NCBI GenBank assembly: GCA_013368325.1 | Contig: JAACJK010000001.1 | Span: 3,038,001-3,102,000 of the forward strand | Direction: 5' to 3' | DNA length: 64,000 nt | Source of the DNA: Ephemerocybe angulata | Lineage: Eukaryota > Basidiomycota > Agaricomycetes > Agaricales > Psathyrellaceae | In this document: positions 22,901 through 30,478 of the stretch, in pieces | Layout of the letters: the number at the start of each line of letters is the position of its first letter | Numbering within the stretch: position 1 is the first letter of the stretch | Made by a program: the position numbers and the translations under genes | Notes under the pieces: model-generated | Databases searched by the model: none | The model's input: only the letters and a program-made list of their open reading frames with translations | What the model was told of the DNA's origin: nothing

Positions 22901-23496
22901 TCATTATGGGATCACAACCCAGAGCTCTTCCAGAAGCCTTTGATCGCACCAACTTCCCCGCCAACGAAATCCGAGTAAACAACCTACTGCGCATCCGACA
23001 AGAAGCCCTTGCTGCGCATGAATTAGGACGAAATAGGATGCTGGAGCGATCTAAGCGCACTTGGAAGCCCTTCAAGATCGGAGACAAGGTCTGGCTAGAA
23101 GCAAAGAACCTGAAACTCCCCTATCCATCAAAGAAGATTGCGCCCAAACGACTTGGACCATTCAGAATCACCGCTGAGATAGGAACCCGAGCATATCGAC
23201 TTGACCTTCCAAAACAATGGCGCCAACATAACGTCTTCCACACCTCCCTTCTTTCCCCCTTCCGGCAAACCGACACCCACGGACCATCCTACCCGGAACC
23301 CCCTCCTGATCTGGTAGAAGGTGATGAACATTTCGAAGTGGAACACATCATCTCTCATCAGCGACGAGGACGGGGCTTCCGTTACCTGGTGCACTGGGCC
23401 GGATACCCATCAAGCGAAGACAGCTGGATCTACGAGAAAGACTTTGGACAGCCTCGAGATCTCCTGATCGAGTACAAGCGAAGACACCACCTATAA
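19916..23496 (+). CDS. pol: Ty3 Pol polyprotein: PR-RT-RH-IN-chromodomain
   Basis: Seen: open frame 19765-23496, overlapping Gag by 151 bp; the part that makes sense as protein begins at the frameshift. In order: aspartic protease (ALIDSGAGGLFID), RT (KLDIKWGYNNVRI, catalytic GYMDDLM), RNase H (EADASKHASGAVL), integrase zinc domain (HHDSPTVGH...CADCQQ), integrase core (MDFITDLPPS, SDRGPQF, GGTERVNQEIE: D,D,E), and a C-terminal chromodomain (VEHIISHQRRGRGFRYLVHWAGYP is one continuous block, split here only by function). It ends with UAA at 23494-23496. Known: the chromodomain directs integration to heterochromatin. All catalytic residues are present. Expressed as Gag-Pol by -1 frameshift (inferred). 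Confidence 0.93.
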
Positions 23497-24627
23497 GAAC
23501 CGCCCTCCGGACGCTCCCCTTTCCCATGTTCAACCGCACCTCCTACTACTCTCGACACAAGATCTACATTGGAAAACCTGAAACCATACAAGAAGCCTCT
23601 GACCGATACGACGAAGAAAAGAAACATTCCCGAGAACACCCCCACTTCTGCCGCGCCTCTTTCTGCATCTACCACTACTCCTACTAAACCCATGAACCTC
23701 GGATACGACCCCGAGGGGAAACCTATCATCAAGCGTCGCTTCCCCTTCGACGGAACCCTACGCACCGCTGTCCTTCCTGCTGAGCAGAAAGAAGCAGAGG
23801 ATCGCATCGAAGCTATCAAGACAGTTGACGACCTCGACAAACACACTCAGGGCGGGGCCCTCTTCCGAATTGGGACCAGAGCTAACCACTCCGGTATCTT
23901 CTTCACTACCTTATTTGAAGCTCTCCGCGCTAGCAAAGCCACGCAGGACAACCTCGACACCATCCGCAATCAGCTCACTACCAGTCTGGTCGCCCTCCAG
24001 CAGAACATCGCCAAGATTACCTACGAGTACGAACAGAACGTCAAGTTCGAGAAAGACATCCGCGACGCCATCCTCAGTAACATTTTGCAAGCTAAACAAG
24101 TCATTCGCACGATAAACCTTCATTTCCACAAACAAGATGTCCTCTACCTTCAACGACAGACAGCTCAGGAAAAGAAACCGCTCCCCCTCGCTGTCATTCC
24201 TCATGCCACCGCCTCGTCGACCTCCCCCTCGCCCAGACACTCCTCGGCCACCCCCGTTTCTACAGCGCAACGCCTGGTTAGAGACCTCCGTATCACCTCT
24301 GGCACCCCTACCTCGACCAGGGACTCCACCAACGAACCCCCTCCCTTGGTCGATGACCCCATTGGACATATCACTGGACTCTCCCCCGAAGACCGACGCC
24401 GTCGCAAAGGCCACCGATGCCGCAAATGCAACCAGCTGGACCACTGGCGCACTGACCACCTCGACTATACCTGTCGATCCTGTGGACGACGGGCCCCCGG
24501 TCACAGCAGCAACACCGTCTGGTGCCCAAACTACAACACAGGCCCTCCATCTCCCACTCTCTCCTGGGGTGACCCCGACTACGATGATGACTTCGTCCCT
24601 GAGGCCGAGCACAACCTCAACACCTAA
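23497..24627 (+). CDS. Accessory ORF X of Ty3 element, zinc-ribbon-like
   Basis: Seen: this frame directly follows the Pol UAA in the same frame and stays open for 376 codons. Its first ATG is only at 23692 (MNLGYDPEGKPIIKRRFPF). The N-terminal half is predicted helical and coiled (TIRNQLTTSLVALQQNIAKI). The C-terminus carries a Cys-rich module: CRKCNQLDHW, then H-x3-YTCRSCGRR, then NTVWCPNY, like a zinc ribbon. Inference: an extra protein made by internal initiation or by read-through of the Pol stop. It lies in the position of env in other elements but has no signal peptide or membrane segment, so it is not an envelope. Function unknown. Confidence 0.6.
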   Translation, partial: EPPSGRSPFPCSTAPPTTLDTRSTLENLKPYKKPLTDTTKKRNIPENTPTSAAPLSASTTTPTKPMNLGYDPEGKPIIKRRFPFDGTLRTAVLPAEQKEAEDRIEAIKTVDDLDKHTQGGALFRIGTRANHSGIFFTTLFEALRASKATQDNLDTIRNQLTTSLVALQQNIAKITYEYEQNVKFEKDIRDAILSNILQAKQVIRTINLHFHKQDVLYLQRQTAQEKKPLPLAVIPHATASSTSPSPRHSSATPVSTAQRLVRDLRITSGTPTSTRDSTNEPPPLVDDPIGHITGLSPEDRRRRKGHRCRKCNQLDHWRTDHLDYTCRSCGRRAPGHSSNTVWCPNYNTGPPSPTLSWGDPDYDDDFVPEAEHNLNT

Positions 24628-24967
24628 TCCCGCCTCTCCGACTGTTTACATCATCGATCCGACAGTCGCCTCGACACTGCATCCCTTTGACATCTATCTC
24701 CTTACTATCGCTTTCCCTGGTGGACTTGAACCGTATATTGAGCTGGGATCTCAACCATACGAAGGGGGTACTGTTACACTTCCTCTTTTTCCTTCCATCG
24801 TCGCTCCTCCCGCTCCCTCTTCCCTCGCTCCATCTCTACCATTCTCTGTTGCAGCCGCTTACCCCCGAGTACCTGCTGCCTCCTTTCCTTCCGAAGACCC
24901 CGACGACATCGCACTCTTCGCCGAGTACTGTGATCGTTATCTTCCCTCCTTTAACACCGGACTATAG
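24137..24967 (+). CDS. Accessory ORF Y, overlaps ORF X and the 3' LTR
   Basis: Seen: an ATG-initiated frame of 276 codons in the +1 frame relative to ORF X. 491 bp (24137-24627) are therefore open in two frames at once. It ends with TAG inside the 3' LTR (24965-24967). The N-terminus is basic and Pro/Thr-rich (RPPPRPDTPRPPP). The C-terminal third is more structured: VYIIDPTVASTLHPFDIYLL, then YIELGSQPYEGG, then DDIALFAEYCDRYLPSF. Inference: the conserved-looking tail suggests real coding, perhaps expressed by a frameshift from ORF X. The dual-coding section may simply reflect Pro/Thr-biased codons. Function unknown. Confidence 0.5.
   Translation: MSSTFNDRQLRKRNRSPSLSFLMPPPRRPPPRPDTPRPPPFLQRNAWLETSVSPLAPLPRPGTPPTNPLPWSMTPLDISLDSPPKTDAVAKATDAANATSWTTGALTTSTIPVDPVDDGPPVTAATPSGAQTTTQALHLPLSPGVTPTTMMTSSLRPSTTSTPNPASPTVYIIDPTVASTLHPFDIYLLTIAFPGGLEPYIELGSQPYEGGTVTLPLFPSIVAPPAPSSLAPSLPFSVAAAYPRVPAASFPSEDPDDIALFAEYCDRYLPSFNTGL
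24761..24768 (+). other. Polypurine tract before 3' LTR
   Basis: GAAGGGGG lies 3 nt before the TGTTAC start of the 3' LTR, the expected place for the plus-strand primer of reverse transcription. Confidence 0.6.
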
Positions 24968-25235
24968 ATAGGCATCTTACCTGACTCAACCCTAGTACAC
25001 CATTCCATACTCATCGGACGATCACTCCCTATAAGTACCGGAACCCCTGTACCAGTTTCCTTAGCCAGTTATTGAGAATCCTATCGACCTTATCCTCGTT
25101 CTATCGCGCGACTCTGTCTTCGACCTCGTCCTGGATATTCGCAAGTAGTTCGTCGACGAACTCCTGAACCTCTGAACTCTGAACTCTTGACTGTCTTCGT
25201 CGCCGCCTCCTAAGTCGACGATCGAAGTCATAACA
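24772..25235 (+). repeat. 3' LTR of Ty3 element
   Basis: 464 bp, identical to the 5' LTR at 17912-18375 on base-by-base reading. Its first part encodes the C-terminus of ORF Y. Followed by the target duplication TGATT. Confidence 0.95.
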
Positions 25236-25562
25236 TGATTGGGGTGGTCGGAGAGCAGGGACCTGAGAGCTTCGATGTCGAAGGGAGTCTCGACCTTGAC
25301 GGCATCCCCCAGTGCTGCCAGCGTCGCTTTATATGTGGGGTTGTTGAGGAGTGAATCAGGCGGGGTAGGGAGAGGTGGCGCGGTCTCGGTATAAAGGGCA
25401 GAAGGAGATGATATATTCGGGTTACTCGACGTCCATACAAAGCCTCGACGAAACCGGGGGAAGTCCTCTACCTCCATACGCTTGCGCTTTGTACTTCCCC
25501 CGGTGGACCTCGGACCTGCCGAAGCCTGCTGAGCCCTCGCGTTCGCGAAGGCCAGCTGACGC

Positions 25563-26987
25563 TCACTTTCGAGCTTCGAGAGCAGCTTTGCACTTTGCGG
25601 CGTCCTTGGCTTTGTGGGACTCGCCGCATTCGATACAGGCTCCGTGACGTCGACCGTTGCCGCAAGGGTCGACGCAGAAACCAAGGTTCCAGTTACGACA
25701 AATCGCCGCCGAGGTTGCCTTCTTGGGTGACGGTCCTTCTGTGCTGTTGGATGGGGGCCCCCGTTTCGAGCTCGAGTGAGAACTCGAGCCGCCGCGCGAG
25801 GCCGCCAGGGCTCGGAGGGAGGCTGCCTCGAAGAGCCGAGCGAGAAGGACAGGGTGTTGTTGAGCGGTGTTGTCGAGACGGAACCGAGACTTCGTGTAGT
25901 TCCGACGAAGGTCGACGTCGAACTCGATGGCGGTAGAGGCTGGGACGTTGATGATGCGGAAGAGCTGTTCCACCGCGAGGCGATACTTGTTGAGCTCCTC
26001 CTGCCGGTGAGGGTACGCCAGAACCACCCCCGAGCTCCAGGCAGCGAAGACTCGCTGCCATTCGCTCTCGGTCTTGACATCCTTGGACTTGGGGAGATGG
26101 TCCTTCTTGAAGATCGCGTACCCACCGCCAAAATCCCTCGCCTCCTCGTACTGCTCATTGTGCCCCCCATCCATCGCCGCATGGAGCTTCCTGAAGTCGA
26201 CAAACTCGTCGCCAAGAATCTGCTTCCAGATGGGCCGCGGGAGCGGCTCGACGAGCGGCTGCATCTGGAAGAGGTCCACCACCGAGTCGAGGTTCTTCTC
26301 GGCGGCATATGCGCGGCGTAGGCGACAGGTCTCTTCGATGAGAGGGTCGGAAGCGACTTGCTTAGACATAGCGGCGAGGTGAGGGGCGGCAGAAAGGAGG
26401 GCCGAGGAGATGTAAGACGACGACCCCGAACCTGGAGGTGCTGCAGACTTGGCGAGAGCCTGCAACAACTCGTCAAGTTCGTCGGTCGGATCGTCCTGGG
26501 TCTGACGGGGTCCAGCCAGAGACTTGCTGACACGGGCTTGAAGCCGTTGCTTGAGGACTTGCTCGATGGCGGCTGCTTGAGAGAGAGGTTGCTGGCGTGC
26601 CGCCACCGCTTCGTCACGTCGCTTGCGGAATTCATCAAGTGCATCCCCTTCAAGACCGTCCGGAGTGTCGGGCCTTTCTGGGGGTCCACCTCCATTAGGT
26701 CCGTCCTCAGGAACGAGCTGGATCTGCTGGATTCGAGTTTCCAGCTCCTCCACCCAAACCTCCATCTCGTGTGCCGTGAGTTTAAGTTTTCCCAGTTCCG
26801 CAACGAATTCGGTGGCTGGGAGAGTCTTGTCGATGACTCGTTTGACCAGAGCCTCGCAAAGAATTGCACGGGGTGGAATGACGGGCTCGCCACCTGGGTT
26901 AGGATTCGGTTGAACGGCCGCCGCACCCCTCGGATTGGCAGGTTGACCGCCGGCACGCTGAGGGTTCGGGTTCGCAACATCGGACAT
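25563..26987 (-). CDS. YR element Gag-like protein
   Basis: Seen: an intact 474-residue frame starting MSDVANPNPQRAGGQPANP at 26987, 54 bp inside the A1 repeat. A Pro/Asn/Gly-rich N-terminus is followed by a helical region with a coiled coil (EMEVWVEELETRIQQIQ). The globular middle part includes WKQILGDEFVDFRKL and DFGGGYAIFKKDHLP. The Cys/His-rich C-terminus (CRNWNLGFCVDPC, then RRHGACIECGESHKAKDAAKC) is typical of Gag proteins in mushroom DIRS/Ngaro elements. Known: this protein binds the element RNA. It is the only uninterrupted frame of this retrotransposon. The RT frame begins downstream, in a different frame. Confidence 0.8.
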   Translation of the reverse strand: MSDVANPNPQRAGGQPANPRGAAAVQPNPNPGGEPVIPPRAILCEALVKRVIDKTLPATEFVAELGKLKLTAHEMEVWVEELETRIQQIQLVPEDGPNGGGPPERPDTPDGLEGDALDEFRKRRDEAVAARQQPLSQAAAIEQVLKQRLQARVSKSLAGPRQTQDDPTDELDELLQALAKSAAPPGSGSSSYISSALLSAAPHLAAMSKQVASDPLIEETCRLRRAYAAEKNLDSVVDLFQMQPLVEPLPRPIWKQILGDEFVDFRKLHAAMDGGHNEQYEEARDFGGGYAIFKKDHLPKSKDVKTESEWQRVFAAWSSGVVLAYPHRQEELNKYRLAVEQLFRIINVPASTAIEFDVDLRRNYTKSRFRLDNTAQQHPVLLARLFEAASLRALAASRGGSSSHSSSKRGPPSNSTEGPSPKKATSAAICRNWNLGFCVDPCGNGRRHGACIECGESHKAKDAAKCKAALEARK

Positions 26988-27040
26988 GAGGATCGAGGTA
27001 GTATTGACCGAAAGATGGTGGAGAGGATCGTAACGAACGA

Positions 27041-27382
27041 TGACGAAAATTAAAGAGGTCTAATGTAAGGTGAAGGCCGCAGTGAGCAACCCTGTGCTGG
27101 TGGTGGTGAGTCGAAGCATCGACGAGAAAGGATGGAGAAACTTACCTGTGCTGCCGATGTGGTGGTTGAGGAGAGAGAGGCAGCACAGGAAAATTTCACG
27201 TCTTGAACGTCCCGCTTCCGATCACTGCCCAGCATCCGCTACAAAGTCGTAGCACCAAGCAGCGATCGCGGAACGTCCTAAAAGCGGTGGTGGTGATGGG
27301 CTGGCTTGGCCAGCGAGATTTTCGTTAGTCAGCGACAGAGGCCTACGAAACGCTTCGCCCTGCGGACTACACGTTACGACGA
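27041..27382 (-). repeat. YR element repeat A1 (5' end)
   Basis: 342 bp, near-identical to A2 (12495-12845) apart from a shorter GGT microsatellite. Forms the 5' end of the element, just before the Gag start, and directly abuts the outer element at GCTAATTTGC. Confidence 0.85.
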
Positions 27383-27601
27383 GCTAATTTGCGCTAATTT
27401 GCTCTGTTTGTACGCCAAATAAAGCTCAATATTTGTTATACCCGTTTCGGCGAATTTGCGCGAATTTGCAGGGCGAATTTGAACCCCCTCCGCTGATCCC
27501 CGCAAATTAGCAGGGCGATTTTGATTTGGGGTCAAATTCCCGCAACACTACGCGGCTTCGGACTCAGTGAAACACTTGCATTCGTCCCGTCACGGCCGCT
27601 C

Positions 27602-29346
27602 ATGAACCGTCTGCAACATATTTGCGTTTCGAAGGCCTATAGACTGGGTTATGCGACTCAGATATGCAGAACTATATCCACGGCATCGAGGGTTCACCCT
27701 CTGATACGCGATTTCACTGGGAAGCTGGCCCAGTCGAAGCCCTCGTATCGAGCTCCACCGAATCGAATCCGGATTCTGCATGAGCCAACCCAGTTCCTGG
27801 ACACCCTGATAGTATGTATTCACAAACACTACACACTTCGCCGTTCTTATATTGTCCCAGGCTATGATCAACCGTGCAAACGACCGAATCTTCATCTCCT
27901 CCCTCTACATCGGTTCGGAGGAGACGCGTCTGGTGGGCCACCTTCTCTGATTCCCGACATCTGGAGGTCTGAACGTGGGCTAGATGTCTGCACTGGAGGA
28001 ATCCCTGAAAACGAAGCCCAACCTGCACGTGTATCTCCACCTGGACCTGAACCGGTCTACTCGTCCTGGACCCAGCTCGACAGCCAACGTCCTGCTTCCC
28101 CTCCTCCAGCGATATCCAGAACGTCTCCATGTGTCGTTCTTCCGGAGTCCTCACCTACGTGGACTCATGGCCAAAATAGTTCCACCGAGATTCAATGAAG
28201 GATGGGGTACATGGCATGCCAAAGTCTATGGCGTGGATAACGAAGTTATGATCAGCGGGTTAGTCACTTTCCTGGCATATTAAGTCTGAGGCTAACGGAC
28301 CCGCTAGAGCCAACTTGAACAAGTCGTACTTCACGAATCGGCAAGACAGATACCTTCATTTCGAAGAATCGCCGTCGCTTGCCAAGTACTGCTTCGACTT
28401 TTTGAAAACTGTATCCCCATTTACTTTCCGCCTCTTGCCTGAACCGCCGAAGGACGCGACATCCCCTCATTCGTATAAGAAAGAAGGATACTATCTGTCA
28501 TGGCAACACTCTACACATCCTCACAAAATCCAAAAGCCTGTTCAGACAGCGCTCGCCAAACTCCAGCAAGCGAATGTCAGCGCCGAAGTTGGGCCCACAA
28601 GCGACGAGGTTCTGGTATTTCCTCTGATCCAAGGTGGCCAGTTCGGTATCAGGGAGGAAGAGGAGACCTTCGGCCAACTTTTCCGTCAACTTCGACGCTC
28701 GGAACGTCGACCACTGTTGGACCTTACCAGTGGTTACTTCAGTCTATACCAGCCGTACCAGAGCATGATCTTATCGTCGCCGAACGTCGACTGCAGGATA
28801 GTTGCGGCGAGTCCGAAGGCGAACGGCTTCTATGGGTCTGCAGGGCTGTCAGGCCGCATACCAGAAGGATACACTCTATACGAGCAACGCTTCATACACG
28901 CTGTGAAGAAAGCAGGGCGCCTTTGGAAAGCTGTACCCGACTCCCCTATCGGCGGCCAAGGCGTTCTTCTGAGCGAATGGTCAAAACCGGGGTGGACATA
29001 TCATGCGAAAGGTGAGCTTCTTGCTCTTACGACTGCGATCTTGCTTCTGAATTGTCGACCAGGAATTTGGCTGTCCCCGGATTCGAGCTCTCCACCGATC
29101 CTGACGTTATTCGGCTCGACAAATCTGAACGCGCGATCCGCGCACCTCGATACGGAACTTTCTTTCCTAATGGTCTTGCCGAGTGAGGGGTCCGACGGAC
29201 AACCCAGTTCAATCTCTATCTTACGCGCTGGGCTTCAGGAGGAAGTTTCAAAGATCCGGGAGCACACAACTGAATGGCAGGGGTGGAAAAGGAAGGTCCG
29301 AGCCACGACGAAAATGATCGTTTGGCTCATTCGAGGGATGTTATGA
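27602..29346 (+). CDS. pgs1: Pgs1, phosphatidylglycerophosphate synthase
   Basis: Seen: join 27602-27811, 27861-27932, 27984-28258, 28308-29011 and 29063-29346, with introns of 49-51 bp. 514 residues. The N-terminus is basic and Ser/Thr-rich, without acidic residues in its first 30, as expected of a mitochondrial presequence. Two HKD (phospholipase D-type) motifs: HAKVYGVDNEVMISGANLN and HAKGIWLSPD...GSTNLN. Between them lies NKSYFTNRQDRY. Known: it condenses CDP-diacylglycerol with glycerol-3-phosphate in mitochondria, the committed step to phosphatidylglycerol and cardiolipin. The catalytic His, Lys and Asn/Asp pattern is present. Odd: a 15.9-kb nested transposon ends 51 bp before the ATG, so the native promoter must be displaced or lie within transposon sequence. 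Convergent with the next gene. Confidence 0.93.
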
Positions 29347-29463
29347 TACTTTCCTGGTTCGTACGGCGATCTGAATACAAATACCACGGTCTGACTATCC
29401 TACTCAATTCTTCCTCATCCCAGATGATCCAAGTTCATCGTCCCATTCATTTAGTATTAAAGC

Positions 29464-30088
29464 TTAAAGCGCCGCCTCCGCAACTCCACCCACCCTCGTA
29501 TCCTTAGCGACGAATGCAATGGCAAGAATCCGCCTCCCGTCTTCCTCATTCGCCTCTCCTCGAGGTCCGATCCTACAACGTATGATACGCCACGTTAATC
29601 TAGTGGCGCGTTACAACATTTAGGCAAACTCACTTGACCGTCACCACCTTATGTCTCTCGTACTCTACTCCCAACGGATGTTGGGGAGGGAATTTAGTCA
29701 CCCCTTCAATGACATACGCTGCCCCAACGTATCCCTTCGGTCCAATGAATGTCCCGTTCACTGGTAATGCAATGCAATTGCTTACCCCTCGGTTATCCTC
29801 GCTTGGTACTTCCACCACCTTTTTCCACCTCACTCTCAGCCCCCGTTTCGATGACCGGCGCAGGTCCAATACCTGGCCTCTAATGGCGTCGATATCGATT
29901 GAAAGACCGTTCATCCTCGCATCGACGTCCTTTGCGAAGGTACGCTCAACGGCACGCACAGCTTCAAAGTCGGAGCTGGCTTCGAAGATAGAGGTTATCT
30001 GCGTCTTCGACCACTCTGTCAAGGACGATTCAGAGAGCTGGGAGGGGGTGAGGAATGGCTCGGCGTTCTCTTGAGTGTGCTGCAACAT
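29464..30088 (-). CDS. Unknown small protein, two exons
   Basis: Seen, on the minus strand: exons 30088-29634 and 29572-29464, with a 61-bp intron (GTGAGT...GTTGTAG) that restores the frame. 187 residues from MLQHTQENAEPFLTPSQLSE. An N-terminal helical part is followed by a beta-rich half (GTFIGPKGYVGAAYVIEGV and RILAIAFVAKDTRVGGVAEA). No signal peptide or membrane segment. Without splicing the frame stops immediately after the donor. No known family recognised. It is divergent from dus3 across 390 bp and convergent with pgs1 (117 bp). Confidence 0.7.
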
Positions 30089-30478
30089 CGGGGTCGACTT
30101 GGCTCTTCGGGTCTTGAGCTTGAGTAGTAGTAGATGAGCATGTTCGTAGAGGGCTTTTATAAAGGACTCTTGGGAAGTTGGGAGGCTTCTCTACTTCTTG
30201 CTTAGTTCCGCCTGCGTTGGGTGTCAATCAAACTCGATTTTCATGGCGTGACGATCTTATCGGTCGTTCTCTGCGCGATTTGCGACGCCCACCCATACAT
30301 TATTCCGGGGTATGCTCCGAGCTCCCTAGTCCTAACGGATACGCATGGCGTGTCGCGCTTCTTGAGTCATCCTCGACGGAGCGCTTGGCCATGGGCGCTT
30401 GAGTTCAACTCCGATTTGTACTAGGCTCGGCACGTGCCGTCATTTTTGGATCTTATCAGCTTTCTCCCAACCTTCACT

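Larger units (their letters stand above)
17912..25235 (+). mobile_element. Full-length Ty3/Gypsy chromovirus, identical LTRs
   Basis: Seen: 7324 bp from TGTTAC at 17912 to ATAACA at 25235, flanked by a 5-bp target duplication TGATT (17907-17911 and 25236-25240). The LTRs (464 bp each) are identical as far as I can compare them, so insertion was recent. Order: LTR, Gag, Pol (protease, RT, RNase H, integrase, chromodomain), extra ORFs, purine tract, LTR. Known: the integrase-plus-chromodomain order defines fungal chromoviruses. All main frames are intact, so the element may still be active. It carries coding sequence beyond Pol, unusual for this group. Confidence 0.95.
16325..25477 (-). pseudogene. 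YR element RT/RNase H, split by Ty3 insertion
   Basis: Seen: 5' part 25477-25236 (starts MEVEDFPRFRRGFVW), 3' part 17906-16325. The frame is continuous if the Ty3 element and one TGATT duplication are discounted (about 607 residues). The RT has KSDVSSAFLNL and the catalytic box YMDDFFG. RNase H-like motifs follow (WTDASLRLG, ELVAILAAV, FSDSLDSVG, IAGHDNIRADMLSR). Known: this RT type is the DIRS/Ngaro clade, distinct from LTR-element RTs. The 3' end overlaps the recombinase start by 19 bp. The RT start lies past the Gag stop, in another frame. Inactive because of the insertion. Confidence 0.85.
12207..27382 (-). mobile_element. Tyrosine-recombinase retrotransposon (PAT/Ngaro-like)
   Basis: Seen: read on the minus strand, the order is A1 (27382-27041), Gag, RT/RNase H, tyrosine recombinase, B1 (13002-12846), A2 (12845-12495), a 131-bp linker, B2 (12363-12207). 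A1/A2 and B1/B2 are direct repeats, i.e. split direct repeats. Known: this layout is characteristic of PAT/Ngaro-type YR elements, which integrate through a circular intermediate with a tyrosine recombinase and make no target-site duplication. Removing its three insertions leaves about 5.6 kb, a normal size. Both ends abut the outer element without duplication. The element is dead because both the RT and recombinase frames are interrupted. Confidence 0.85.
11650..27550. mobile_element. Outer DNA-transposon remnant split by 15-kb insert
   Basis: Seen: the left end starts TAGTGTTGCGGGAATTTGA at 11650. The right end finishes with the reverse complement (TCAAATTCCCGCAACACTA) at 27550. Both ends carry subterminal copies of GCTAATTYGC and GGCGAATTTG. 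Own sequence is 11650-12206 plus 27383-27550, about 0.7 kb; everything between is younger insertions. Known: terminal inverted repeats with subterminal repeats are typical of hAT-like and other cut-and-paste elements. Flanks are CGCTTCGG on the left and CGCGGCTT on the right, similar but not a clean 8-bp duplication, so the superfamily is unproven. The right boundary is 51 bp before the pgs1 ATG. Confidence 0.65.

Noticed and set aside
23497..24627. Envelope gene for the Ty3 element
   Set aside because: The ORF is in the env position, but it has no signal peptide, membrane segment or fusion-peptide-like stretch, and it ends in a zinc-ribbon-like module.
25061..26980. 639-codon minus-strand frame
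   Set aside because: Most of it is an Arg/Ser/Pro-rich shadow of the YR Gag frame; only its 3' part (from 25477) is the start of the RT, and its end is antisense LTR sequence.
11642..27558. Clean 8-bp target duplication around the outer element
   Set aside because: The flanks (CGCTTCGG and CGCGGCTT) are similar but not identical, so I do not claim a duplication or a superfamily.
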